64,000 bases of DNA from Levilactobacillus mulengensis (GTDB lineage: Bacteria > Bacillota > Bacilli > Lactobacillales > Lactobacillaceae): contig NZ_RHNW01000001.1 of assembly GCF_003946045.1 (NCBI RefSeq), forward strand, positions 1-64,000. The letters run 5' to 3'. Position 1 is the stretch's first letter, and each line of letters opens with the position of its first letter. Made by a program: the position numbers and the translations under genes. A model generated the notes under the pieces. It did no database searches, was not told where the DNA came from, and saw only the letters and a list, made by a program, of their open reading frames with translations. Positions 1-9,218 of the stretch are shown here, piece after piece.

Positions 1-169
1 GGTGAAAATGGGCCGTGACGCTGTGGGCGCACGTCTGGAGCCGAAGGGCGGTCTCCAGACTTACTTTGAGCCGCTGAAAGCGCGTCTCAAAGATAGCAGT
101 TGCCTAAGCGGGAAACCCGCTAAGGCAACTCCCACGGCTGAGCCCATTTTCACCAGCCCTGCGGCTGAC
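1..169 (-). repeat. Element R copy 1, short form (cut by window edge)
   Basis: Intergenic structured repeat, read in the minus (sense) direction as closing stem, inner stem and hairpins 1-3. On the plus strand the closing arms are ggtgaaaatgggc (1-13) and gcccattttcacc (142-154). The inner arms are gctgtggg and cccacggc. Hairpin 3 has arms gtctggag/ctccagac, hairpin 2 has arms ctttgag/ctcaaag, and hairpin 1 pairs agttgcct.agcggg with its complement around a T-T mismatch. The outermost part of the stem lies outside the window. It lies upstream of fmt; no gene is visible inside it. Confidence 0.85.
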
Positions 170-363
170 ACGGCGTTAACCCTACAGCAGTGTCAGTTGA
201 TTCTGATCAGTGGGGAGGTTGCCTGATTTGTCCGCGGTCTTCAATTGTTTGATGAATGGATTGTCTCTGATTCGAGTAACTCATCTTTCAATTGGATTAG
301 CGTTGAATTAACAGTTCTAGCCAGTGATTGATTGACTCAAAGAAATTGCACGAGTCAGTCTAA

Positions 364-560
364 GTGACCAGAGGCGGATCAAGATGACCAGCTGTGTCGA
401 TGTTCTTAGCTGAGTGAATTTCTCAGCTTAGAACATGGGACGACCTTGGAAACTCGCGGGGGTTAGCGAGGTTTCAAGGCGAGGTGGAAGCCCGCTTCTC
501 AGGCTGGAGCCGGGCCCCACAGCAGGGCACCTTGAATCCGCCGCCGGGAACGGCAGTCAC
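364..560 (+). repeat. Element R copy 2, long form
   Basis: Structured repeat just upstream of fmt. Closing arms are ggcggatcaag (373-383) and cttgaatccgcc (531-542); inner arms are gctgtg and cacagc. Hairpin 1 (400-436) pairs atgttcttagctgag with ctcagcttagaacat around one T-T mismatch. Hairpin 2 (444-479) pairs ccttggaaactcgc with gcgaggtttcaagg, with one G-T wobble and one A-G mismatch. Hairpin 3 has the conserved loop cccgcttctcagg, but its arms are decayed in this copy. A small gccg-ggaa-cggc hairpin follows. An open reading frame crosses it in frame with fmt but looks accidental. Confidence 0.85.
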
Positions 561-653
561 CCGCCATTTAGTCGGCCAATAAGGCAAATTAAACACAAGC
601 ATAACCAGTTAAAAATCAAACCAAATGTTAAAACAGAAAGTATGGTGCATTGC

Positions 654-1598
654 ATGACTTCAGTAATCTTCATGGGCACGCCGGCCTTTTCGGCACCCAT
701 CCTCAGTAGTTTAATCAAGAACGGCTATGACGTTTTAGCCGTTGTGACCCAACCGGACCGTAAAGTTGGGCGGAAACACGTGTTAACGGCATCCCCCGTT
801 AAGCAGGTCGCCGTTGAAAATGGCATCGAAGTCCTTCAACCGCAAAAGATTTCCGGCAGTGATGAGATGGCGCGGGCCATTGAATTAGCTCCGGACTTAA
901 TTGTGACGGCGGCCTTTGGCCAATTTTTGCCAACCAAGTTACTTAAGGCGGCCAAGGTAGCGGCGGTCAACGTTCACGCCTCCTTACTGCCCAAGTACCG
1001 CGGTGGCGCGCCCGTTCACTATGCCATCATGAATGGTGACAAGGAGACCGGGGTTTCCATCATGTTCATGGAAAAGAAAATGGATGCCGGTGCGGTTTTG
1101 GCCCAACAGGCCATGCCAATCACGGATCAAGATGACGTGGGGTCCATGTTTGACAAGCTGAGTTTGCTGGGCCGCGATTTACTGCTGGAGACCTTACCAA
1201 AGTTACTGGCTGGTGAAATCACGCCGGTCCCTCAGGATGAATCCAAGGTCACGTTCTCACCAACCATCAAGTCCGATGAAGAACGGATCGATTTAAACCT
1301 GAGTGCCCATTTGATTGACTGCAAGGTCCGGGCATTACGGCCAGCGCCTATCGCCCATATCTACTTAAACGGTGTGCGGACGAAGTTGTGGCAAGTGACC
1401 GTGCTGGACGAGACGACCGACTTACAACCGGGCGCCTTGGTCAGCCATGACAAGCACCACCTGGCGATTGCCACGGGAGAACACGGGGTCTTAGGCCTTG
1501 ACGAGATTCAACCGGCCGGGAAGCCCAAGCTAAGTATCACGGACTTCTTGAACGGGACGAGCGACGCACTGACAATAGGCGAACAGGTGGCTGAATAA
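654..1598 (+). CDS. fmt: Methionyl-tRNA formyltransferase
   Basis: Formylates the amino group of Met-tRNAfMet using 10-formyl-THF, preparing the initiator tRNA for translation. About 314 aa, normal for the family. The start at 654 gives MTSVIFMGTPAF, the usual N-terminus. The frame stays open back to 435, but that extension runs through element R copy 2 and has no family similarity. N-terminal formyltransferase domain with the motif HASLLPKYRGGAPV (N-H-D type active site with the later D in MDAGAV), then the C-terminal OB-fold-like tRNA-binding domain. The Shine-Dalgarno is weak (gaaag about 13 nt upstream). Its stop overlaps the start of rsmB by one base, so the two are translationally coupled. 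Confidence 0.95.
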   Translation: MTSVIFMGTPAFSAPILSSLIKNGYDVLAVVTQPDRKVGRKHVLTASPVKQVAVENGIEVLQPQKISGSDEMARAIELAPDLIVTAAFGQFLPTKLLKAAKVAAVNVHASLLPKYRGGAPVHYAIMNGDKETGVSIMFMEKKMDAGAVLAQQAMPITDQDDVGSMFDKLSLLGRDLLLETLPKLLAGEITPVPQDESKVTFSPTIKSDEERIDLNLSAHLIDCKVRALRPAPIAHIYLNGVRTKLWQVTVLDETTDLQPGALVSHDKHHLAIATGEHGVLGLDEIQPAGKPKLSITDFLNGTSDALTIGEQVAE

Positions 1599-2941
1599 TG
1601 ACAAAAAATAATACACCGCGGGCTTTAGCGGTTGAAGCACTGACACGAGTATCCAATGGGGCTTACTCAAACTTACAATTGGAACAAACCTTAGAAAATA
1701 ACAATTTGAGTGACGTCGACCGGCGCTTTGTGACCAACCTGGTTTACGGAACGATCCAACACCAATTAACGTTGGAATACTACCTGGAAGGCTTCATCAA
1801 GCCCAACCAGAAGGTCTTGCCTTGGGTCAAAATGACCTTGCTGGTGGCGTTATACCAAGAATTATATTTGGACCGGGTTCCTAAGCGAGCCATCTTTAAC
1901 GAAGCCATTCAATTGGCCAAGGACCGGGGCCACGAAGGCATTCGGCGCTTTGTGACCGGGGTCTTACACGCCATGGACCGCCAAGGCTTGCCCGATTTGA
2001 GCAAAATTGAAGACCCAACGAAACGCTTGAGCCTGGAATACTCCGTGCCAGAATGGTTGGTCACCGCGATTCAAAAGCAGGTTGGCGATGACAAGGCCGT
2101 CAGCATTTTAGAAACGATCAACCAACCGGCCGCGCAGTCCGTGCGGGTCAACACCGCAGTGGCCACGACCGAAGAGGTTGAACAATCCTTACAGGACCAG
2201 GGTTACACAGTGACGCCTAGCGTGGTTGCCGCCGATGCCTTCCGTTTGGACGATAAGGCAGCTAACCAAAGCAATGTCTTTGAAACTGGGGAGCTGACGA
2301 TCCAAGATGAGAGTGCGATGTTACCCGTCGAGGCCTTACAGGTCCGTCCTGGGGACCAAGTGCTCGATGCTTGTGCCGCACCTGGGGGCAAGACGACCCA
2401 GATTGCTGCACTGCTGGACGCCCATTCCGGTGGGAAAGTCACGGCCTTGGATCTACATCCCAAGAAGGTCGATCTGATCGACAGAAATGCCGAACGGATG
2501 CACGTGGCCGACCGTGTCGATGCCGTGGCCTTAGACGCCCGTAACATTGACGACCGGTTCCCCCACAAGGAATTTGACCGCATCTTAGTCGATGCCCCTT
2601 GTTCTGGACTGGGCCTGATTCGGCGGAAACCAGAAATTCGTTATGAAAAGACGCCGCAAGACATCCAACAACTGCAAAAGGTTCAGCTGGGTATCTTGGA
2701 CGTCGTGAGTCAAAAGTTAAAGCCAAATGGGATTTTGGTTTACAGTACCTGCACCATTTTGGACACGGAAAACGCGGACGTGGCAGCGAAGTTCTTGGCG
2801 GCTCATCCCGACTTCGAGTCCATGCGGGTAACCACAAAATTAAACGTTAAGGGCGACCGGGACACGGATACGTTGAACATCTACCCAGATGATTTCGACT
2901 CTGACGGGTTCTTCGTCAGTGCCTTCCGGAAAAAGAAGTAG
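1598..2941 (+). CDS. rsmB: 16S rRNA (cytosine-5) methyltransferase RsmB/Sun
   Basis: SAM-dependent m5C methyltransferase acting on 16S rRNA C967 (E. coli numbering), 447 aa. The N-terminal third is a NusB-like all-helical RNA-binding domain. The C-terminal part is the NOL1/NOP2/Sun catalytic domain with the SAM motif DACAAPGGKTTQ, the motif VDAPCSGLGLIRRKPE and the catalytic-cysteine motif YSTCTI. It overlaps the fmt stop (taATG) and is followed 12 bp later by the phosphatase gene; fmt-rsmB-stp-pknB is the usual Firmicutes order. Its own C-terminus ends normally. Confidence 0.95.
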   Translation: MTKNNTPRALAVEALTRVSNGAYSNLQLEQTLENNNLSDVDRRFVTNLVYGTIQHQLTLEYYLEGFIKPNQKVLPWVKMTLLVALYQELYLDRVPKRAIFNEAIQLAKDRGHEGIRRFVTGVLHAMDRQGLPDLSKIEDPTKRLSLEYSVPEWLVTAIQKQVGDDKAVSILETINQPAAQSVRVNTAVATTEEVEQSLQDQGYTVTPSVVAADAFRLDDKAANQSNVFETGELTIQDESAMLPVEALQVRPGDQVLDACAAPGGKTTQIAALLDAHSGGKVTALDLHPKKVDLIDRNAERMHVADRVDAVALDARNIDDRFPHKEFDRILVDAPCSGLGLIRRKPEIRYEKTPQDIQQLQKVQLGILDVVSQKLKPNGILVYSTCTILDTENADVAAKFLAAHPDFESMRVTTKLNVKGDRDTDTLNIYPDDFDSDGFFVSAFRKKK

Positions 2942-2953
2942 AGGTGACCAGCC

Positions 2954-3700
2954 ATGGAAGTGGCATACCGCACGTCAATTGGAAAACAACGCAATGATAA
3001 TGAAGACTACGTGGATGTGTTCACGAACCAGGCAGGGAAACATCTCGCCATCATCGCCGACGGTATCGGTGGCCATCAGGGTGGCGACGTCGCCAGTGCC
3101 ATGGCGGTTTCCCACCTGGGCCACGAGTTTGAACAGACCAAGTTAACCACGCCGGCCGCAGCGCGTCAGTGGATTGCCACGGAGATTACCGCGGAGAACC
3201 AATCAATTATTGACAAGTCCAACCAGTTCGCCGATTTGAACGGGATGGGCACGACGCTAGTAGCCGCTCTGTATTTCACGGAGGAGGTCGTCATCGCTAA
3301 CATTGGTGATTCACGGGCCTACCTGATGCGAGACAATGAGCTGCGACAACTGACCGAGGACCATTCGCTGGTCAACGAGCTGGTCAAACGCGGTGAAATT
3401 AGCCGTCAGGCCGCGCGTCACCATCCCCAGAAGAACGTGATCATTCGGTCACTAGGGATTTCGGACGATGCGCGCTTTGATCTCAACACGTATCCGTTAG
3501 TCTTGGGAGATCAGCTCTTGCTGTGCACCGATGGGCTGACCAACATGGTGGATGACCATCAGATTCAGGCCGTCCTGACCAGTGACCAGACGCCTAAGGA
3601 AAAATGTGATCAGCTGATCGACATGGCCAATGCCGCTGGCGGGCTGGACAACATCACCGTTCTCCTGCTGACCAACTTCTCACGGGAGGTGGCTGGCTAA
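2954..3700 (+). CDS. stp: PP2C-type serine/threonine protein phosphatase
   Basis: Metal-dependent (Mn2+/Mg2+) PPM phosphatase that reverses phosphorylation by the adjacent PASTA kinase. 248 aa, single domain. Visible metal-binding motifs are NDNEDY near the N-terminus, ADGIGGHQGGDVAS, the central NIGDSRAYL and CTDGLTNMV, and the C-terminal GGLDNITVLLL. The start is preceded by gaggtg at suitable spacing. The last base of its stop overlaps the kinase start (taATG), so phosphatase and kinase are made together. Confidence 0.95.
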   Translation: MEVAYRTSIGKQRNDNEDYVDVFTNQAGKHLAIIADGIGGHQGGDVASAMAVSHLGHEFEQTKLTTPAAARQWIATEITAENQSIIDKSNQFADLNGMGTTLVAALYFTEEVVIANIGDSRAYLMRDNELRQLTEDHSLVNELVKRGEISRQAARHHPQKNVIIRSLGISDDARFDLNTYPLVLGDQLLLCTDGLTNMVDDHQIQAVLTSDQTPKEKCDQLIDMANAAGGLDNITVLLLTNFSREVAG

Positions 3701-5730
3701 TGCGGACGGGGTATACGCTGAGCGGCCGCTACCGCATCGTCCGGGCATTGGGCGAAGGTGGCATGGCCAACGTTTATTTGGCTCACGATCTGATTTTAGA
3801 CCGGGACGTCTCCGTGAAGTTATTACGGTTAGATTTGCGGGATGATCCCAGCACGATTCGCCGGTTCCAGCGCGAGGCGTTGGCGGCGACCGAGCTGGTC
3901 AATCCGAACATCGTTCAGGTCTATGACGTGGGCGAGGAAAATGGGATGCAGTATCTGGTCATGGAGTACGTCGAGGGAACCGACCTCAAGGCGTACATCA
4001 AGGACCACTTTCCCATTGCCTATCAAGAAGTGATTCAGATCATGGAACAGATCCTGAGTGCGGTCCAAACGGCCCACGAGCATAACATTATTCATCGGGA
4101 TCTGAAACCACAAAACATTTTGATCGATCAAAATAAGGTCGCGAAAATTACCGACTTTGGGATTGCCGTGGCTTTGTCGGAACACAGTTTGACGCAGACC
4201 AACACGGTCCTGGGTTCGGTGCACTATTTGTCACCGGAACAGGCGCGTGGGGGGATGGCGACCAAGAAGTCCGACATCTATTCGCTCGGTATCATTTTGT
4301 ACGAACTGTTAACGGGAACGGTACCCTTCGAGGGTGAAACCGCCGTCTCCATTGCCTTGAAGCATTTCCAATCGGAGATTCCGTCCGTCCGCGAGATTGA
4401 CCCACGGATTCCGCAAGCCTTGGAAAATGTGGTTCTCAAGGCCACGTCCAAGCGCCCGGAAGACCGGTACGTCGATGCCGCGAGTATGGCAGCCGATTTG
4501 AAAACATCGCTGTCCCCCAAGCGGGCGGGTGAACGCAAATTTACGCCGGTTCAGGACGATGATGGGGAGACTAAGGTCTTGCCCCTCAGCGCGCTGAACT
4601 CGGCCGCACCCGTTGCGGCTGAAGCGGCCACGAAGGCGGACTCCAAGCCAGCGGCCAAGGCCGATGACGAGAAAACGCCGCAGAAAAAAGATAAGAAGGG
4701 CCGCAAGAAGACCCGGCATCCGCGGCGGCGTAAATTTCTGCTGGCCGGCCTTGTCGTGCTTCTGCTGGTCGCCGGTATTCTGATTGGCATGGCGCTCTTC
4801 CGGCCGCAGATGACCAGTGTACCCGACGTGACCGGACGGACCGAAAACGTGGCTGAGTCGCGGTTGCAGGACGCCTATCTGAGCGTCGGCAAGGTTCACA
4901 AGACAGCCAGTTCCAAGGTCAAAGTGAACCGCGTCGTCCGAACGGAACCCCGGTCTGGGACCCAGCTCAAACGCGAGACGGTCGTGGACCTGTGGATCAG
5001 CACGGGTCCGAAGCGCTACAAACTGGCCAATTACCAGGGTGATTCGTACGCCAGCACCGCCGCCAAGTTGGAGGCTCTGGGCTTTACCGTTCATCGGGAG
5101 TCCGTGCATTCAACCAGCGTGCCAGCCGGCAAAATCATGCAACAGAGCGTGACCGCTGGCGAACGGGTCGTGCCGTCACGGACGGACATAACCTTCACGG
5201 TGTCGACCGGCTCGGCGACCGTGACGTTGGCGGACCTGACGGACAAGACCAAGGCCCAAGCCCAGGGCTACGCGACCAACCACAACCTGAACTTGGCGTT
5301 TGACTACGCCTACTCCAGTGACGTCGCCAAGGGCCGCGTGATCAAGCAGTCTCCTGGTGAGGGTGCTGTCGTGCGAGAGGGCGATGAGGTCACCTTGACC
5401 CTGTCACGGGGCGCAGAGAGCGAGAGTAGCTCCAGCGTCGATCAGTTCAGCGTGAACGTGAAGATTCCGTTTGATAATAGCGACAGCGAGAGTGAAAGCG
5501 ACGACAGCGATGAGAGCAGCAGTAGCAGTAGCTCGTCGGCGTCGAACCTGGTTCAGATCTATCTGAAGGACCAGGATCACTCGCTGAGCACCATCTACAA
5601 GCAGATGACGATCACGGCGGATACCAGCGTAACGTTGCCATTCACCGTGGCATCTGGCAAGGCGGGGGCGTATAAGGTGGTCAGAGACGGCCACGTCATC
5701 GCTTCCGACAGCCACGTCACCAAGAACTAA
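3700..5730 (+). CDS. pknB: PASTA-domain Ser/Thr protein kinase (PrkC/PknB/Stk type)
   Basis: Membrane kinase sensing muropeptide or lipid II, 676 aa. The kinase domain (about 10-270) shows the glycine loop GEGGMANVY, Lys40, the catalytic loop HRDLKPQN (Asp134) and DFG at 152-154. A basic, lysine-rich linker precedes one transmembrane helix (about 347-367). Three extracellular PASTA repeats follow (starting near VPDVTGRTEN, LANYQGDSYA and LADLTDKTKA). Then comes a Ser/Asp/Glu-rich low-complexity tract and a short C-terminal beta-rich tail (about 620-676). The tract and tail extend beyond the classical kinase-TM-PASTA core and may reach through or attach to the wall (inference). It shares one base with stp. 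Confidence 0.95.
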   Translation: MRTGYTLSGRYRIVRALGEGGMANVYLAHDLILDRDVSVKLLRLDLRDDPSTIRRFQREALAATELVNPNIVQVYDVGEENGMQYLVMEYVEGTDLKAYIKDHFPIAYQEVIQIMEQILSAVQTAHEHNIIHRDLKPQNILIDQNKVAKITDFGIAVALSEHSLTQTNTVLGSVHYLSPEQARGGMATKKSDIYSLGIILYELLTGTVPFEGETAVSIALKHFQSEIPSVREIDPRIPQALENVVLKATSKRPEDRYVDAASMAADLKTSLSPKRAGERKFTPVQDDDGETKVLPLSALNSAAPVAAEAATKADSKPAAKADDEKTPQKKDKKGRKKTRHPRRRKFLLAGLVVLLLVAGILIGMALFRPQMTSVPDVTGRTENVAESRLQDAYLSVGKVHKTASSKVKVNRVVRTEPRSGTQLKRETVVDLWISTGPKRYKLANYQGDSYASTAAKLEALGFTVHRESVHSTSVPAGKIMQQSVTAGERVVPSRTDITFTVSTGSATVTLADLTDKTKAQAQGYATNHNLNLAFDYAYSSDVAKGRVIKQSPGEGAVVREGDEVTLTLSRGAESESSSSVDQFSVNVKIPFDNSDSESESDDSDESSSSSSSSASNLVQIYLKDQDHSLSTIYKQMTITADTSVTLPFTVASGKAGAYKVVRDGHVIASDSHVTKN

Positions 5731-5824
5731 TGCACGTTGTTGGTCGCCTTACCGGGTGGTTAGATTGTTTCGCTCAGGTAATTCGGAGTGCCAAGCAAGG
5801 TTATTGGATGATTAATTTTCAAAC

Positions 5825-5876
5825 AAAAAACGTTTTCGTAATCGTCAAGGAATTGGCGGCTACGAAAACGTTTTTT
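5825..5876. terminator. Strong bidirectional terminator after pknB
   Basis: Perfect 16-bp inverted repeat aaaaaacgttttcgta / tacgaaaacgtttttt with a 20-nt loop, followed by a T-run on either strand. It closes the fmt-pknB operon. The rest of 5731-6089 holds no convincing gene. Confidence 0.85.
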
Positions 5877-6089
5877 AGTTCAGTGCATTTAGGAAGAGTA
5901 ATCTGTTCGTTTTTTTCTAAAATAGGGTACTGTGATAATACAAGATGATTTTTGACGATTGGACATCCCAATCTATAACATCACCATTTTCGAAGGGAAA
6001 ATGTAGCGGTACCATCACTCCGTTATTAATAAATTCATCATAAGAGATAGTTACGTCTGGTATGAGGTTAAGAGTGAGGACGGGGAGAC

Positions 6090-7176
6090 ATGAGAAATAT
6101 TTTAAAGAATAGGGCTGTGTTGACCCTCTCTACGGCAAACATTGCTGAAACGATTGGCGTCAGTCTTTTTAATATTATTTTACTAATGTATGCCAAGCAG
6201 ATGGCACAGCCTACGTTGATGGTTTCAATTGTATCAATCAGTGTTATTATTCCAGGAACATTAGGGATTCTAACGGGGCGTTTAGCTGATTTTTCCCGTA
6301 ACAAAGCACGAGCATTAATTTATGCCAAGTTGGTGCAGTCTGGACTCTATGTGCTTTTAGGCTGTGTTATTACGAGAAAAACACTTTGGGTCTTCGGGGT
6401 TGTGATTGCGGTTGATATTATCTCACATTGCTTGGGACAGTACAGTAGCAGTCTTCGATTGCCAATTATTAAAGAAAAGGTACCAAAAGGGGAGCGGCAG
6501 CAGGTCCTAGGTTTAAATCAAAGCATTGCTTCTTTGTTACAACCTGTTGGCCAGTCTTTAGGGATTACGGTGATTGCGTTGTCACATGACTACGCAATTG
6601 CAGCGTTTATTAATGCGGGAACATTTCTTGTTGCAGCTTTAATTTTAAAACTTGATCAGAATAGATTAGTGGTTAAAACTACTGAAATGACGTCGGCATC
6701 ATCATGAATTGACTAGCTTACCGTTCAGTCTCGAAATTCTGCTAATCAATACCTGTTTTATTTTGGGAACGATTTTTGGGAGTCTTTGTAAAATTAGGTG
6801 GATAGATTGTTTATCCTTCAAGTGTCTGATGATTTTAGATATTGGATTGTTGATATTCTTGTTCAGCAACTTTTTACTGATACAGAATTATTGGTTCGTT
6901 CTTTTCACGGTATTTCTGACATCTTTTGGTTTAGCAAAATTAAATCCTAAATTGTATGCTCAAATCATAGAAGCCGCGGATGAAAAGATTGTTGGTACAG
7001 TCGTTGGAACTTTGGGGTCGTTAGTCACAGCTGCTGTGCCCATTGGAAGTGTTGGACTTGTCGTTCTTTACAATTCGGTGTCGCCTGATTTTGCCTATTT
7101 AACGGCAATCGCTTTGTTGATTGTTGGTATGACTACGTTAATCTTTGATAAACGAAATGTTAGTCCTGATAGGTAG
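6090..7176 (+). pseudogene. Broken MFS transporter
   Basis: Two reading frames encode the halves of one 12-TM major facilitator protein. The N-terminal half (6090-6707, about 205 aa) has about six hydrophobic helices and the loop-2 motif GRLADFSRNKA. The C-terminal half (about 6709-7176) lies in another frame directly after the stop and carries further helices. By eye the N-half resembles the intact MFS gene at 36162-37427 (shared pattern ...MYAKQM..P.L..S..S). Against that protein a stretch of perhaps 60-80 residues in the central loop and helix 7 seems to be missing, so a deletion plus frameshift is likely. Base composition is clearly more AT-rich than the flanks, suggesting acquisition. 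A good ribosome site (ggggag) is kept. Confidence 0.75.
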
Positions 7177-7309
7177 ATGAAGACGATGAAGCGAGCCAAC
7201 TCAGCGATTAGCTAGTTGGTGAATCGCCCCTGGAAACAGGCACGATTGCACGGCGATTGTTTCTTGGCTTGGATATTTTGGGTAGGCGTTGCTTAGCGAA
7301 AGATTGTGT

Positions 7310-7568
7310 TCGCTGTCAGGATAGTGAAAAATACGGGGTCCATGTCAGTGACCAGAGGCGGGTCAAGGTGAACAGCTGTGTCAGTGTTCTAGACTGAGTG
7401 GGCTGCTCAGTCTAGAACACGGGACGACCTGGGAGACTGGTGGTTTTCCAGGCTTCCAGGCGAGGTGGCAGACCGTACCTCAGGCTGACACCGTTCCCCA
7501 CAGTAGGACCGCTTGAGCCTGCTGGCGGGAACGGTTGTCATTCACCACACATTTTTAGTCTTGCGGAC
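7310..7568 (+). repeat. Element R copy 3, long form
   Basis: Best-preserved long copy, upstream of rsgA. Outermost arms are related to the short-form ends (gctgtcagg...gtgaaaaat at 7312-7329, and attttta...ttgcgg on the right). The closing stem is gcgggtcaag (7358-7367) with cttgagcctgc (7512-7522). Hairpin 1 (7384-7420) pairs gtgttctagactgag with ctcagtctagaacac perfectly. Hairpin 2 (7428-7460) pairs cctgggagactgg with ccaggcttccagg, keeping the G-T wobble and A-G mismatch of copy 2 although most pairs differ. Hairpin 3 has arms ggtggcag/ctgacacc and loop accgtacctcagg. The rest of 7177-7655 shows no gene. Confidence 0.88.
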
Positions 7569-7655
7569 AATTGAACTAACACAATCTGCAGGAAAACTAG
7601 TGCCGAACTGCAAATTAGTGTAAACTGAAAGGAAAGAGTTTAAAGGAGGTGCTGC

Positions 7656-8552
7656 ATGTCAGAAGGACAGATTCGTCAATCACTCAGTGGCTTTTATGAT
7701 ATCTACAGTGAGGGCCAAACTTACCGGACGCGCGCACGGGGAAACTTTCGGAAACGCAAGATCACGCCGCTCGTGGGCGACCGGGTAACCTTTGAAAGTA
7801 CGTCGCCTAAGGAAGGTTATGTGCTGGAGATTTTACCGCGGGACAACGAATTAACGCGGCCACCCGTTGCCAACGTTGATCAGGGCGTTGTGGTTACGGC
7901 CGTGGCGTCACCTGAGTTTTCGACTGGCCTACTGGATCGCCAACTGATTGCGCTAGAGGTCAGTGACATTACTCCCGTGATTTACTTCACGAAGACCGAC
8001 TTGATCGACGATGCCCGCTACCAGGAGTTTGAAACCCTGGCGGCCGGTTACCGGAAGATTGGGTACACAGTTTGTTTGACGCGAGAACCGTTTGCCAAAG
8101 CGGGGCTTGACCAACTCAAGGCCACGTTAAAGGGCCAAGAGACCGTCATCATGGGTCAGACCGGGGCGGGAAAATCCACTCTGTTGAATCACATTTCGCC
8201 GGACCTGGCGTTAGCGACGGGAGAAATCTCAACCGCGTTAAACCGGGGGAAACATACCACGCGGAAGGTGAGTCTGATGCCGATTGCGGGGGGCCTAGTG
8301 GCTGATACGCCAGGGTTCTCCTCGTATGAGACGTTGACGATCGATTATCGTGACCTGTGTCACTACTTCCCGGAATTTTTGAACGTGGCGAGTGACTGTC
8401 GGTTCCGTGGGTGTGTTCACGTTAATGAGCCGGGCTGTGCCGTTAAGGCCGGATTGGCGAACGGGGACTTCCTGCAGAGTCGGTACGATAATTATTTACA
8501 ATTACTTACGTTGTTAAAGAATCAAAAACCAATTTATAACAAGAAGAAATGA
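7656..8552 (+). CDS. rsgA: Ribosome small-subunit-dependent GTPase RsgA
   Basis: GTPase that checks late 30S subunit maturation. 298 aa with an N-terminal OB-fold and then the circularly permuted GTPase domain in which the G4 motif (TKTDL) precedes G1 (GQTGAGKSTLLN) and G3 (DTPGF). The C-terminal zinc knuckle is visible as CRFRGCVHVNEPGC. The start is fixed by an excellent ribosome site (aaaggaggt, 5 nt before ATG). It is followed by rpe 12 bp later and thiN, the standard order. The leader contains element R copy 3, so the rsgA transcript may carry it if transcription starts upstream. Confidence 0.95.
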   Translation: MSEGQIRQSLSGFYDIYSEGQTYRTRARGNFRKRKITPLVGDRVTFESTSPKEGYVLEILPRDNELTRPPVANVDQGVVVTAVASPEFSTGLLDRQLIALEVSDITPVIYFTKTDLIDDARYQEFETLAAGYRKIGYTVCLTREPFAKAGLDQLKATLKGQETVIMGQTGAGKSTLLNHISPDLALATGEISTALNRGKHTTRKVSLMPIAGGLVADTPGFSSYETLTIDYRDLCHYFPEFLNVASDCRFRGCVHVNEPGCAVKAGLANGDFLQSRYDNYLQLLTLLKNQKPIYNKKK

Positions 8553-8564
8553 GGAAGAGATTTT

Positions 8565-9218
8565 ATGATTAAAGTAGCGCCTTCAATTTTAAGTGCAGAT
8601 TACGTGAACCTCCAACCAGACATTGAAAAGGTCGACCAAGCCGGTGCTGAAGTCTTACACATCGACATCATGGATGGTAGCTTCGTCCCAGCCCTGTCTT
8701 ACGGTCCCGGTTGGGTCAAGGCAATTCGGCCAATCACAAAGATGGTCTTAGACGTTCACATGATGGTCCAAAACCCAGAACGTTACGTTGAAGACTTTGC
8801 CAAGGCTGGTGCCGACATCATTGGTGTCCACGTTGAAGCAACGCCACACATTCACCGGGCCTTACAAATGATTCAAAACGCCGGTGCAACGCCAGAAGTT
8901 GTCATCAACCCGGGGACGCCCGTTTCCATGATCGAACCCGTTCTGGACATGGTCGGCCAAGTGCTGGTGATGACGGTCAACCCTGGCTTTGGTGGTCAGA
9001 AGTTCTTACACAGCACGGTTGCTAAGATTGCTGAATTGGATGCCATCAAGAAGGCCAAGGGCTACGACTTTGATATCGAAGTCGATGGTGGGGTCAACAA
9101 CCAAACCGTTGTGGACTGTGCCAAGGCTGGTGCTACGGTTGCGGTTGCTGGTTCATACGTCTTCAACGCCGAAGACCCAGCTGCCCGGATTCAAGCCCTG
9201 AAGGACGCGACAAAATAA
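8565..9218 (+). CDS. rpe: Ribulose-phosphate 3-epimerase
   Basis: TIM-barrel enzyme interconverting ribulose 5-phosphate and xylulose 5-phosphate in the pentose phosphate/phosphoketolase route. 217 aa, full length. It starts MIKVAPSILSADY and keeps the metal-site motifs HIDIMDGSFVP and VHMMV plus the phosphate-binding EVDGGVNN. Ribosome site gaggaag. Its last base overlaps the start of thiN. Confidence 0.96.
   Translation: MIKVAPSILSADYVNLQPDIEKVDQAGAEVLHIDIMDGSFVPALSYGPGWVKAIRPITKMVLDVHMMVQNPERYVEDFAKAGADIIGVHVEATPHIHRALQMIQNAGATPEVVINPGTPVSMIEPVLDMVGQVLVMTVNPGFGGQKFLHSTVAKIAELDAIKKAKGYDFDIEVDGGVNNQTVVDCAKAGATVAVAGSYVFNAEDPAARIQALKDATK

Noticed and set aside
435-653. N-terminal extension of Fmt by 73 residues
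   Set aside because: The frame is open but runs through element R copy 2; the conserved Fmt N-terminus starts at 654.
5730-5948. 72-aa frame after pknB
   Set aside because: It spans a perfect bidirectional terminator stem and has no recognisable composition; it only happens to overlap the pknB stop.
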